The notes under the pieces were generated by a model that saw only the letters and a list, made by a program, of their open reading frames with translations, was not told where the DNA came from and did no database searches. Shown here one piece after another: positions 1-7,585 of a stretch of DNA of 64,000 bases. Positions within the stretch are counted from its first letter, which is position 1; every line of letters begins with the position of its first letter. A program made the position numbers and the translations under genes. Where the stretch lies: positions 19,743 to 83,742 of the IMG/VR virus record IMGVR_UViG_3300027852_000809, one strand, 5' to 3'. The stretch comes from a virus.

Positions 1-99
1 TACAGTTTTTATTGCCATGCTTTTTTTATTTTTTATGGCATATTTATTAATTTTTAGCTTAATTCAGCAACTTTTCATATTACTATCCGTTGTAAAACA

Positions 100-390
100 T
101 TAAATGCTTTGTAAATATGTATTGTATATTTTTAAGACCTCTGTTTCACTAAAAGTCTTTCCGTCTCTTTTATATCCTTCAAAGCATTTAGTGTACTTGT
201 TAATTTCTGCAAAAACGTGAAAGGCTATTCTATCTTTAGTCTTTAACGTGTTACAACAACGTATAACCTCAATAGCTTGTATAGTGTCTTTTAACAAATT
301 ATCTACAAACCATTTATTATCGTCAGACTCTAGGTTTTCCCATCCAAAGTCTTTCTCTAATTTACTTTTTAATTGTTTTAATGTAATCAT
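100..390 (-). CDS. hypothetical protein, 96 aa
   Basis: Small soluble protein of unknown function, last intact gene at the left end of the minus-strand early operon. It begins MITLKQLKSKLEKDFGW and has charged helical segments with a pair of cysteines near residue 45 (RCCNTL). No family is recognised. The stop is TAA. The gap to the upstream gene is about 50 bp, so it is probably co-transcribed with it. Confidence 0.7.
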   Translation of the reverse strand: MITLKQLKSKLEKDFGWENLESDDNKWFVDNLLKDTIQAIEVIRCCNTLKTKDRIAFHVFAEINKYTKCFEGYKRDGKTFSETEVLKIYNTYLQSI

Positions 391-442
391 TTTTTACTAA
401 TTTTTAGGTTATCTAATCGCAACTAATCTTACACATTTACCG

Positions 443-787
443 TTATACACAAGCATTATAATCTCGGTCTATAACAATCATACCTTTTTGCGGATGGTAC
501 TCAATCGCACATTTGTATTCTTCTGCCAACTTATAGAACTTTTTTAGAAACTCTTTGTTTTTACCTTCTGGCGTGTTGTTGTTTAATTCAATAACCTGTC
601 CTTGTATGCTAGTGCGATTTAAACCTATCTCTATTCCGTGTTTTATACCTTTATGCCAAGTTTCTCGCATATCCATATCACTATAACTACTTCTTCCAAA
701 TAATCGGCTTAAACCGCTTCCTTTATCTAAAAAAGAGGTATCACCTTGCATTTCTTCCTCAAAAATATTTTCAATTCTAATATCCAT
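443..787 (-). CDS. hypothetical protein, 114 aa
   Basis: Unrecognised soluble protein. The N-terminal half is acidic and glycine/serine rich, and the C-terminal half (about 75-114) looks like a compact alpha/beta domain ending in IVIDRDYNACV. The start follows an AT-rich leader shared with the upstream 32-aa gene. Early-operon context suggests an accessory or host-takeover role, which is inference only. Confidence 0.7.
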   Translation of the reverse strand: MDIRIENIFEEEMQGDTSFLDKGSGLSRLFGRSSYSDMDMRETWHKGIKHGIEIGLNRTSIQGQVIELNNNTPEGKNKEFLKKFYKLAEEYKCAIEYHPQKGMIVIDRDYNACV

Positions 788-801
788 AATATTTAAAGTT
801 T

Positions 802-900
802 TTAGTTTTTAATCCGTGCCATATGTATAACAAAGTGTATATCACATTGCTTGGCTTCTGCTTCTTTTCTACCTTCTTCATACATTTGAAAATCATTCAT
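802..900 (-). CDS. small hypothetical protein, 32 aa
   Basis: Short ORF starting MNDFQMYEEGRKEAEAK and ending in TAA. It fills the gap between two larger early genes and is preceded by a short hairpin (931-936 pairing with 946-951). Codon pattern and close packing support it. Function unknown. Confidence 0.5.
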   Translation of the reverse strand: MNDFQMYEEGRKEAEAKQCDIHFVIHMARIKN

Positions 901-963
901 AATTTATATTTTTAAGTTATTAATCCCGCAACGTGGCATACACAACCACGTAGCAAACATTTA

Positions 964-1284
964 CTAATCACTTTTCATTTTGTTTATTTTTGCAAATAAT
1001 TCACCTCTCAATTTTCTAAGTTCACTTACTTGCTTACGCAGCTTTTTATTTTGTGCCATAGAATTTTGGAAGAGTTTATTTTTCCGTGCTTCTATTCTTG
1101 CTAATTTTTGTTCTTCTTGCTTATTTATACTTCCTAACAACTTATATTCTAAATGGTCTAATTCAGCACTTAACTTTCCGTTTTCAATTTCTGCTTCTTT
1201 TAGTTTTTTAGTCAAAGCTGCTACTGTTTCATCTTTACTGTATTGTCTTTTTAATTTAATAAGTACTTTATCTATATATTCCAT
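964..1284 (-). CDS. coiled-coil protein, 106 aa
   Basis: Almost entirely charged alpha-helix (Lys, Glu, Leu, Arg rich) with heptad-like spacing from about residue 20 to 100, predicting a long coiled coil. No signal peptide or catalytic motif is visible. The stop is a tandem TAG-TAA. Possible dimeric adaptor or DNA-associated protein, not assignable further. Confidence 0.7.
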   Translation of the reverse strand: MEYIDKVLIKLKRQYSKDETVAALTKKLKEAEIENGKLSAELDHLEYKLLGSINKQEEQKLARIEARKNKLFQNSMAQNKKLRKQVSELRKLRGELFAKINKMKSD

Positions 1285-1308
1285 CTTAAAAACGTTTGCT
1301 AACTACAC

Positions 1309-1374
1309 CTATAATTCAGCTTTGCAGTTGGTTAATAATTCAAAGGTTCGTTTTTTAAAAGGCACAAACCACAT
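1309..1374 (-). CDS. possible very small ORF, 21 aa
   Basis: ATG to TAG ORF beginning MWFVPFKKRTFELL in the leader between two early genes. It overlaps potential RNA hairpins, so it could be a leader peptide or chance. Only length and position support it. Confidence 0.25.
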   Translation of the reverse strand: MWFVPFKKRTFELLTNCKAEL

Positions 1375-1398
1375 ACCTATTTGTAGTTGTGCTTAATA

Positions 1399-1776
1399 CT
1401 ACTTTAGTTCTATTAAAAAAGCCCCTTTTTCATTTGGCTTATCAGCAACAGCAAAAAAATAAGTGCTTTTATCCATATCAATATTAAAGCAATCAATAAA
1501 GTGGTTTGCAAGGTCTTTGCTTGTAAATCTGAGTCCGTTATCATTTACAGATTTTGTTCTTAACATAAAAGCATCAGGCTCATCATCTTTAAACATATAG
1601 GCTTTTTTTTGCTTATAATTGAAGCCAAACATTACACCATCATCATTTTTTAACTTAGTGTTTTCTTGTGCCTTTTCACTTAATATAAATCTATTGCCAT
1701 TTATTTCAAGTTTTAGGGTAGGGCTTTTTCTTCGGAAACGTCCGTTTGTTCTTCTAACGTATAGTAATTCTTCCAT
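1399..1776 (-). CDS. hypothetical protein, 125 aa
   Basis: Unrecognised protein with a basic N-terminus (VRRTNGRFRRKSPTLKLEI) followed by mixed alpha/beta sequence. The stop TAG is followed one codon later by an in-frame TAA. A leader hairpin (1799-1804 pairing with 1827-1832, CTAAGC/GCTTAG) precedes the start. The basic N-terminus would suit nucleic-acid binding, as inference. Confidence 0.7.
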   Translation of the reverse strand: MEELLYVRRTNGRFRRKSPTLKLEINGNRFILSEKAQENTKLKNDDGVMFGFNYKQKKAYMFKDDEPDAFMLRTKSVNDNGLRFTSKDLANHFIDCFNIDMDKSTYFFAVADKPNEKGAFLIELK

Positions 1777-1963
1777 AGTCTTTGCTTATTTAACCGTACT
1801 AAGCACAACAATATGTATATTGCATAGCTTAGGTAGTTGTTTATTAATTAAATTATACCTCATTTTATAAGTAGTTTTATGCTTGTATAGTAAGGGGTTT
1901 TTACGCTACGACACCATACATTTTGCCGTTGTAGTTAATATATTTTTCTCCATCTACACTGAT

Positions 1964-2044
1964 TTAAGAGCATTTAGAGCATTGCACTTTACCTATTCTA
2001 ACTATTTGCATTGTTTCATTTTTGCAAGTTGGACATTTAGCATT
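1964..2044 (-). pseudogene. zinc-ribbon segment without its own start codon, in frame after a TAG
   Basis: A 25-residue segment encodes a clear zinc ribbon, CPTC then about 15 residues then CSKC, ending in TAA. It has no in-frame ATG. It is in frame with the upstream gene (2045-2218) across that gene's TAG stop. The sequence upstream of CPTC reads AATGCTAAATGT; one extra G would give ATG-GCT-AAA-TGT, a normal start. It is therefore a gene that lost its start, a readthrough extension of the upstream gene, or a base-calling error. Confidence 0.45.
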
Positions 2045-2218
2045 CTATCTTCCACCATGACCGTCTTCAATAATTCTTCCTTGCTTTTTTTCCTGTAATT
2101 CATTCCATTTCCTCAAATGTTGGTCTAATTTGTCAACAGAATATTCGGTATTTAAAAGTCCGTTTCTGCACCAATCAGCAAATGACTTCATATCTTTTTT
2201 TGTAAAATTTTCTTTCAT
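2045..2218 (-). CDS. hypothetical protein, 57 aa
   Basis: I take the start at MKENFTKKDMKSFADWC rather than the longer ORF, which would run into the end of the upstream gene. Small helical protein with Trp and Cys in the first third and a Gly/Arg-rich end. The stop is TAG, and reading through it would append the zinc ribbon at 1964-2044. Function unknown. Confidence 0.6.
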   Translation of the reverse strand: MKENFTKKDMKSFADWCRNGLLNTEYSVDKLDQHLRKWNELQEKKQGRIIEDGHGGR

Positions 2219-2286
2219 AATATTATATTTACTTTGCTTCGTTCCTCGCAATTTGCCAACGCTAAAATAACAGCAGTTAACAATGT

Positions 2287-2421
2287 TTATATTGCATATT
2301 TTCCTATCGGAAAAATATGACGGCATAGCCTTTCCGTTCTTTCTGCTACAGCTTTAACGTTTTCGGGTCTTTCGTTAAGCCATTTTTTCCATATTTCTTT
2401 TTGCTCTTTATTAAAAGCCAT
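2287..2421 (-). CDS. small hypothetical protein, 44 aa
   Basis: Begins MAFNKEQKEIWKKWLNERPE and ends in TAA. The sequence is amphipathic helical with clean flavobacterial-like codon use. It is spaced 2 bp from the upstream zinc-binding gene and clearly lies in the same operon. No family recognised. Confidence 0.6.
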   Translation of the reverse strand: MAFNKEQKEIWKKWLNERPENVKAVAERTERLCRHIFPIGKYAI

Positions 2422-2423
2422 AA

Positions 2424-2591
2424 TTATTCGGTTTTACTTGGGTTACGTTCTTGTTCTCTCGCTTTATCATAAATGATAGGCGGTACATCTTGGTTGAGGT
2501 CATGGTATTGACGCTCGATATAAATTTCTTCGTGGCAGTTTACACAATGTCCACCATAGACCTTGCAACCGCAGTCTTCACATCTTGCCAT
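2424..2591 (-). CDS. small zinc-binding protein, 55 aa
   Basis: Begins MARCEDCGCKVYGGHCVNCH: a CxxCxC...CxxCH cluster in the first 20 residues typical of a structural zinc knuckle. The rest is charged and probably disordered. Such small zinc proteins are common in phage early regions and can bind nucleic acid or host proteins; its target is unknown. Confidence 0.65.
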   Translation of the reverse strand: MARCEDCGCKVYGGHCVNCHEEIYIERQYHDLNQDVPPIIYDKAREQERNPSKTE

Positions 2592-2597
2592 CTTTAA

Positions 2598-2760
2598 CTA
2601 TTTTTTGGTTTCATTTATATAGTCAACAAGTCCTGTTGCTACATTAGAGTCTAAATACGCTACTACATTTTAGATGGTGATTAACAGCTATTGCTATTTG
2701 AAATCCATCGAATGAAACATATAGTCCGTCTCCTAAATATTTTGGTGCTACTTTTGCCAT
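2598..2760 (-). pseudogene. frameshifted small gene, about 53 aa if repaired
   Basis: The ORF starts MAKVAPKYLGDGLYVSF and stops early at 2644. Dropping one A from the AAAA run near 2670 restores a continuous frame whose end reads ATGLVDYINETKK then TAG at 2598. Both halves look like real coding sequence and the full frame abuts the next gene. A homopolymer indel is therefore likely, either a true mutation or a sequencing error. Confidence 0.5.
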
Positions 2761-2762
2761 GG

Positions 2763-2957
2763 TTAACTTTTATAAACTTTAATTATTCTTCCTTTTAAAG
2801 TGTCAAATTTATTTCCATAAGGAAATCTTATTTCAGTTTTTCCATCTACAATTTCGATAGATATTGCAGTATCTTTATCTATTTTAAGATGTAAATGATT
2901 TTTAGATTCTTTTAACGCTAGTTCTTCTAACGTATATGAAGCTACAGTTGTTGGCAT
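2763..2957 (-). CDS. hypothetical protein, 64 aa
   Basis: Small beta-rich protein beginning MPTTVASYTLEELAL, with an alternating hydrophobic/charged pattern. It is separated by 2 bp from the exported barrel-like protein upstream. No recognised family. Confidence 0.65.
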   Translation of the reverse strand: MPTTVASYTLEELALKESKNHLHLKIDKDTAISIEIVDGKTEIRFPYGNKFDTLKGRIIKVYKS

Positions 2958-2959
2958 AA

Positions 2960-3559
2960 TTATTCGTTTTTACGGTTAAATATTTCTACTCCAATAATGA
3001 AGTAAGCTTCTTTATTTTCCCAAAGAGCAGGAAAAAGACCTTTTGGATCAACGTCTCTGCCCCAAAGATTATATTTGTCGCTACGGTATTGCATAGCAAG
3101 TCCTAATTCAAAAAACCATGGGCTTCCTTTAAATAATTCATCCAACTGGAAGTCTAAAGCTAAGCCCCAATTTCCCGAAGCTGAACCTTGGTATCTTTCT
3201 GTATGAAGTTCTTTATCTCTCCACACCCATTCACCTTGTATGGAAGGAATAATTGCTAAATCTGTATCACCTCTAAAAACATCTTCAAAAGTAATCGTGT
3301 AGCCTATTTTTCCACCAAACGACCTGTAGCCTATTTCATTGAATTCTGTGATATAAGCGCCCCATTTCATTTTATTGGTAGTAAGGGTTGCTCCAACCTT
3401 TAAAGCGATTGCTTGCTCGTTTCTACGCTCTCCATTGTCAAGTTTTTTACCTCCAATGATGGCGTTTGCAATGTCTACACCTGCGTAAACATCAATTTTC
3501 TTTACTTCTTGTGCGTATGCTATTGTTACAAATAGCATTAATAAAATTGTTTTTTTCAT
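2960..3559 (-). CDS. exported outer-membrane beta-barrel-like protein, 199 aa
   Basis: A cleavable signal peptide is clear (MKKTILLMLFVTIAYAQ, cleavage after AYA). The mature part alternates aromatic/hydrophobic and polar residues with Gly-rich turns, as in small outer-membrane barrels, with segments such as GGKIGYTITFEDVF, GNWGLALDFQL and WFFELGLAMQYR, ending in a strand-like AYFIIGVEIF. A phage-borne outer-membrane protein in an early operon suggests receptor masking or superinfection exclusion, by analogy with Lom/Cor-type proteins. Function is inferred; the export signal is direct. Confidence 0.7.
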   Translation of the reverse strand: MKKTILLMLFVTIAYAQEVKKIDVYAGVDIANAIIGGKKLDNGERRNEQAIALKVGATLTTNKMKWGAYITEFNEIGYRSFGGKIGYTITFEDVFRGDTDLAIIPSIQGEWVWRDKELHTERYQGSASGNWGLALDFQLDELFKGSPWFFELGLAMQYRSDKYNLWGRDVDPKGLFPALWENKEAYFIIGVEIFNRKNE

Positions 3560-3561
3560 AA

Positions 3562-3903
3562 TTATAAATGTTTATCGGTTACTTGTTTAAAATTTTTATA
3601 TCTCTCTAGGAGTTTTTTTCCACCATTTAATTTTGAAATGAAATAACTAGCGTTACTATACTTAGGAAGCAATACATCTACAAGTTCAAATAAACGTGGT
3701 TCATCATTCGTAACCTTAAAATAATTCTCAAGAAAATCAGGTTTAGAAATGTATGAGGGTTTTGCGTTGTAATTGATCGTGTTAAATTTCACGTCAGGAT
3801 TTTTTCTAATAAAATCATAACATTCTGAATACTCTTTGGTTGTAAATATTGACATATTCGTTTTACTTGTTAGGATTATATATTCTTCTAAAGGCTTGTT
3901 CAT
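3562..3903 (-). CDS. hypothetical protein, 113 aa
   Basis: Soluble alpha/beta protein beginning MNKPLEEYIILTSKTN, with no recognisable motif. It directly precedes the exported protein with a 2-bp gap, indicating co-translation. Role unknown. Confidence 0.65.
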   Translation of the reverse strand: MNKPLEEYIILTSKTNMSIFTTKEYSECYDFIRKNPDVKFNTINYNAKPSYISKPDFLENYFKVTNDEPRLFELVDVLLPKYSNASYFISKLNGGKKLLERYKNFKQVTDKHL

Positions 3904-3913
3904 TGGTATATTT

Positions 3914-4057
3914 TTAATTCCACATAATTATTAGTCTTTCCTTCAAAATTTTTGAGGGTCTTATCACTCCGACAACTGGTTTCCATAAGTTCCCATTTTC
4001 AATACAAACAGTCGTAACATTTGGAAGGTGGCTTTGTAATTCTACTATTTCAATCAT
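3914..4057 (-). CDS. small hypothetical protein, 47 aa
   Basis: ORF from MIEIVELQSHLPNVTTV to TAA, packed between two well-supported genes. Mixed beta/alpha composition. No family recognised. Confidence 0.55.
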   Translation of the reverse strand: MIEIVELQSHLPNVTTVCIENGNLWKPVVGVIRPSKILKERLIIMWN

Positions 4058-4067
4058 TGTTGAGGTT

Positions 4068-4421
4068 TTAGTGTTTTTTATCCCATTCATTTTGATGGTG
4101 TTCTGTCATTTCCCATACATCAGAAAAATGATCGGCATAGTCAATTTCTATTTCAGAATTTTCTTCTGTACCATTAACTAAATGTTGCATCGCATGGAAG
4201 CCCGCACAAGTCAATGATTTTTCTCCCCGTACAATTTCATTTTGTCGGTCTTCATCAGGATGGTCTTCGTGAACTACTCCTGTTTTATGACAAACAAAAT
4301 CTGTAAAAGGATTGTCTGCTTGATAGGCAAATTCCTCTGCTCTTTCGGGGTGTATAAACAAGGTGTTTTTCCTTGAATAAGGACAAAGTCCACAACATTT
4401 TTTAACTACTGTTACACTCAT
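4068..4421 (-). CDS. cysteine-rich protein, DUF6283-like, 117 aa
   Basis: The N-terminal CCGLCPYSRKN, a central FVCHKTG and a C-terminal TCAGFHAM give a four-cysteine arrangement resembling DUF6283 proteins of phages, which are probably metal-binding. The C-terminal third is acidic and His-rich. The biochemical role of the family is not known, so the name is by pattern only. Confidence 0.6.
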   Translation of the reverse strand: MSVTVVKKCCGLCPYSRKNTLFIHPERAEEFAYQADNPFTDFVCHKTGVVHEDHPDEDRQNEIVRGEKSLTCAGFHAMQHLVNGTEENSEIEIDYADHFSDVWEMTEHHQNEWDKKH

Positions 4422-4427
4422 AGGATA

Positions 4428-4607
4428 TTAATTTAATTCATTCAACTTTTGTTCAATTTCTTTTTTATAACCATAAAATATTTTAGGTTTAATAAAGAAC
4501 TTACCTTCTTCTTTTCGGTAGCCGACAGCCCAACTATATTTTGATTGGATTAGCTTGTACTGGCTTTCGTTGACCTCAACTTGGACATTTACTACTAAAG
4601 TTATCAT
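4428..4607 (-). CDS. hypothetical protein, 59 aa
   Basis: ORF from MITLVVNVQVEVNESQYKL to TAA, filling the space between neighbours with 2-6 bp gaps. A beta-rich start is followed by a Lys/Glu helix. No family recognised. Confidence 0.6.
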   Translation of the reverse strand: MITLVVNVQVEVNESQYKLIQSKYSWAVGYRKEEGKFFIKPKIFYGYKKEIEQKLNELN

Positions 4608-4609
4608 GA

Positions 4610-5110
4610 CTATTCTCCTTTAAGAAATTTAACAAGTGTTTTTTCGCTTTTAAAATAAGCTGAATGAGTAAAGTCTTCATCCCATCCAAGTTTATCTTTA
4701 ATAAAAGCAGTTCTTTCTTCTTCTGTGAGTGGTATTTTTTCAACCATTTCTTGAAGCCAATCAGAAGTTAAGGTTTCGACATATTCCATATCTTTATTTT
4801 TCAATCTGTGGACTGTTTCTTCTAAAAAGAATCGATCTGTAATTTTAGTGTCTTTTTCACGAAAGAAAGAAAAATTACTTTCTATTTTCTCACATACGAT
4901 TACAAATTGTTGATAAAGTTTTTCCTCTCCTTTATGGAAAGTAATATTAACTCTTTGTGTTCCGTCCTTTTCTCCGACTGCGGATTTAACTTTTTCGATA
5001 AGTGCTTCGGTGTAATCGTCATTGTCGCCACATATTTTAGGCGTGTTGTTTGGATCGATAAAACAAAGTATCGCTCTCAAAATTGCTGATGTTAATGTAA
5101 TTAACTTCAT
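4610..5110 (-). CDS. hypothetical protein, 166 aa
   Basis: Unrecognised largely helical protein. The hydrophobic first 20 residues (MKLITLTSAILRAILCF) are not a convincing signal peptide because no cleavage motif follows. The rest is charged. The stop is TAG, followed after one codon by TGA-TAA. Function unknown. Confidence 0.65.
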   Translation of the reverse strand: MKLITLTSAILRAILCFIDPNNTPKICGDNDDYTEALIEKVKSAVGEKDGTQRVNITFHKGEEKLYQQFVIVCEKIESNFSFFREKDTKITDRFFLEETVHRLKNKDMEYVETLTSDWLQEMVEKIPLTEEERTAFIKDKLGWDEDFTHSAYFKSEKTLVKFLKGE

Positions 5111-5115
5111 GGGTT

Positions 5116-5352
5116 TTATATTATTTTGGTTAAATATCTTAATGGCACTTCTCTAAAATCTGTGCCGTTTAACATTGGTTTTTCAACTAATGCTCTTGGT
5201 TCTTGGTATTCAACACCTGACTTTCCATTCTCGAATATAGGATAATAGGCGATTTTCCAAATATCACTATCGCCCTGCATATTATATGTGTCGCCAATAT
5301 TATGTGCAATCCATTTAGGATTATGCAGGGCTTTATTTAATCGTTTAGACAT
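5116..5352 (-). CDS. hypothetical protein, 78 aa
   Basis: Begins MSKRLNKALHNPKWIAH and overlaps the stop of the TOPRIM gene by 1 bp, implying translational coupling. It could be a small partner of that protein. No motif recognised. Confidence 0.6.
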   Translation of the reverse strand: MSKRLNKALHNPKWIAHNIGDTYNMQGDSDIWKIAYYPIFENGKSGVEYQEPRALVEKPMLNGTDFREVPLRYLTKII

Positions 5353-6467
5353 TATTCTTTATTTAAGGAATCAATCATTTTTACGATGGTATTCTTCTCT
5401 TGTGATTCTTTATCTAATAGCGCATTAAATACATCTAAGTCCATAAAATTATTAATAGCGTTATTCACTATTGATAACATAATTGATGGCTTTAAAGCAT
5501 CAACCTCCCAACTCACAGCACCATACTTTTGAATGTATTTTTTTGCTCTTGGGTCTGTCATTTTTGCAGGATTATGTGGAGGTTTATATTCTTTTATTTG
5601 CTCCATTGTAAGACCTACTGGAATAACTTCAAATAAATCGTGTCTTTCTATAAATAACCTTCTTCTTCCTGCTTCAAATAAATTATCAAGTTTTTCGCTT
5701 TCTTCATGAATTATTTTAGCAACATCTTCGTAACCTTCCATATCGCATACATCATAAAGAGTCATTTCTTCTTCCTCCCACCATTGTTGAATACGATCAT
5801 CTATATTTTCAAATTGCCAACCATTTAAAAACATAAACATAATTCTTTCTCGAATATCTCTTATCATATCCATACCTGACGGATCGTGGTCGCCAAAATA
5901 TAGAATTTTAATTTTCTTACCATTTTCAATTTCCTCAATAAAACGCTCATAAGCACCGTAAATAGCAGTAGACGAAGTGTACCCTTTATTAACAACTAAA
6001 CGTATAGTTTTTGGGTTGGTCGCTCTTTTTAAGATGCTTGAAATAGCGTCTTTTTCAGTCCATACTTCAATATGATTGGTTTGCCCTACTTGACGGTCTA
6101 AGAAATAATTTTGAACAGTTCTTTGTAAAGCGTCTTTAACATTGTGTTCAAAATATGCTCTTGATGGCACTCGCCCTCTATCTTCAAACACAGCCCAATC
6201 AACAAGCCCTGAATAAACAACATCGTCTTTAATAGATGAAATTTTAGCATAAACCTTATCGTGATTAGGAATAATATCTCTAGCTACTAATTGATAATAA
6301 AGCTGTCTTAATGTTAGAACGTAATTATCATTTAGGTATTCTTCGGCAATTTGTATAATGTTGGTAACGACTGTTCTTTTATCTCCATTCCAATAGCCTT
6401 TAGCATCATCCATTCTAATGTTGATAGCTCCGTCAATTCTTCTGCTTGTAAATTTTTCTTTACTCAT
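5352..6467 (-). CDS. TOPRIM-domain protein, Spo11/TopoVI-A-like, 371 aa
   Basis: An N-terminal winged-helix-like region (LRQLYYQLVARD, about 53-64) is followed by a TOPRIM core: the acidic-residue motif VWTEKDAIS (about 135) and the metal-binding motif YFGDHDPSGMDM (about 191). This order resembles topoisomerase VI subunit A/Spo11, but the catalytic tyrosine cannot be assigned confidently. Such proteins cleave or rejoin DNA, or act as TOPRIM nucleases. It sits in the early operon, so a role in replication, host DNA breakage or defence is possible. The domain call is well supported; the activity is inferred. Confidence 0.7.
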   Translation of the reverse strand: MSKEKFTSRRIDGAINIRMDDAKGYWNGDKRTVVTNIIQIAEEYLNDNYVLTLRQLYYQLVARDIIPNHDKVYAKISSIKDDVVYSGLVDWAVFEDRGRVPSRAYFEHNVKDALQRTVQNYFLDRQVGQTNHIEVWTEKDAISSILKRATNPKTIRLVVNKGYTSSTAIYGAYERFIEEIENGKKIKILYFGDHDPSGMDMIRDIRERIMFMFLNGWQFENIDDRIQQWWEEEEMTLYDVCDMEGYEDVAKIIHEESEKLDNLFEAGRRRLFIERHDLFEVIPVGLTMEQIKEYKPPHNPAKMTDPRAKKYIQKYGAVSWEVDALKPSIMLSIVNNAINNFMDLDVFNALLDKESQEKNTIVKMIDSLNKE

Positions 6468-6469
6468 AA

Positions 6470-6820
6470 TTATAATATTATAGGTTCAATAATTTTTAAT
6501 AGTTCTTCTGAATACTCTATAGTTTTATAAGAGTAATAAGAATCCGAAGAATCCATGTTAAATATGATTTTTCCTTCTTTCCAAATGGTAATTTTAAAAC
6601 CTTTCTTACCTACTTTGTTATTAGGATTATTATATTTTTTCTTAGTCTGATGCTTAAAAGTGTTTACCAACTCATTGAATTCATGAGGAACTTTAAGTTC
6701 AGTTAATAAGCCATGAATTGCTCTCATGGTTGGCATCCTTACTTTTTCCCAATCTCGCTTATCTCTAAGTACTTCGATTACCTTCTCGCTTTTATCTGTA
6801 AGTTGAATATTTTTACTCAT
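6470..6820 (-). CDS. hypothetical protein, 116 aa
   Basis: Basic protein with Lys/Asn-rich middle (KKKYNNPNNKVGKKG) and a beta-rich end. It lies 2 bp upstream of the TOPRIM gene and overlaps the next gene by 8 bp. It may be a partner of the TOPRIM protein, on context alone. Confidence 0.6.
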   Translation of the reverse strand: MSKNIQLTDKSEKVIEVLRDKRDWEKVRMPTMRAIHGLLTELKVPHEFNELVNTFKHQTKKKYNNPNNKVGKKGFKITIWKEGKIIFNMDSSDSYYSYKTIEYSEELLKIIEPIIL

Positions 6821-7187
6821 AACTCAATTTATTATTAGTTTTTTCAATTAGGTCTTGTACTAAAGTCCAATCAATACAAGTATTATCAATAGGAGAAGTA
6901 TTTGTGTGGTTTAAATCTTGTCTTTCAAAACCTCCTTTTGCTGAAAAGTCGCAAACCATTACATGAATACCGTTGCCCTGAATAGTGATACAGGTTTTAG
7001 TATTAATCATAGGCTTTACCTCGTCTTCTTTCAACAAACTTCTTTTAACTTGGGTTATCGTTGGCATAACTTCGCCACGCGCTCCTGATTTCGGTTTGTA
7101 ATAATAATTACCTTCATCATTGCTTTTAATGTGTCCAACGATTTTACCGTCTAATCTTACTGGAATATTAGTATCAAATGTTATCAT
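6813..7187 (-). CDS. hypothetical protein, 124 aa
   Basis: Starts MITFDTNIPVRLDGKIVGHI, which reads like a small beta domain recurring in phage proteins. Three cysteines occur in the C-terminal half without a clear metal motif. It overlaps its downstream neighbour, indicating one transcription unit. No function assigned. Confidence 0.65.
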   Translation of the reverse strand: MITFDTNIPVRLDGKIVGHIKSNDEGNYYYKPKSGARGEVMPTITQVKRSLLKEDEVKPMINTKTCITIQGNGIHVMVCDFSAKGGFERQDLNHTNTSPIDNTCIDWTLVQDLIEKTNNKLSYE

Positions 7188-7190
7188 AAT

Positions 7191-7574
7191 TTAAAGTATT
7201 ACGTTATAAATAGTTTTTAGGTTAATAGATGCGAGATTTATATAAAGGTTTTTTTCGGGGTATTTTTTAGCAACTTCGATTGGGGTTTTTGAAGCAAAAA
7301 ATAAACTGATTTGCTCTTTACCTTGAGTACCCCAAACATGAAATATTCTAAGTCCTTTTTTTGTAACGTTCTCGCCTTTTACAGTAGCAAAAAAATCATC
7401 TTCTTTACCGTTTAGTGTCTGCATATCACTATGGGTTAAAGCAATCCTGTTGTCTCCTTTATTACCTTCGATAAAAAAACCGATTTTTGGATCGTGCTTA
7501 ACTTGATAATTAGAATTTTTCCAATTAACAGTTAGCCCGTTCATTACTGCGTCTTTAATTTTTTGAGTTTTCAT
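7191..7574 (-). CDS. hypothetical protein, 127 aa
   Basis: Beta-rich soluble protein (MKTQKIKDAVMNGLTVNWKN) with no recognisable motif and no signal peptide. Close spacing to both neighbours. Function unknown. Confidence 0.65.
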   Translation of the reverse strand: MKTQKIKDAVMNGLTVNWKNSNYQVKHDPKIGFFIEGNKGDNRIALTHSDMQTLNGKEDDFFATVKGENVTKKGLRIFHVWGTQGKEQISLFFASKTPIEVAKKYPEKNLYINLASINLKTIYNVIL

Positions 7575-7585
7575 AATATATCTTT

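Noticed and set aside
1-18. ATG near the left edge reading out of the window (minus strand)
   Set aside because: Only six codons are visible, so coding cannot be judged.
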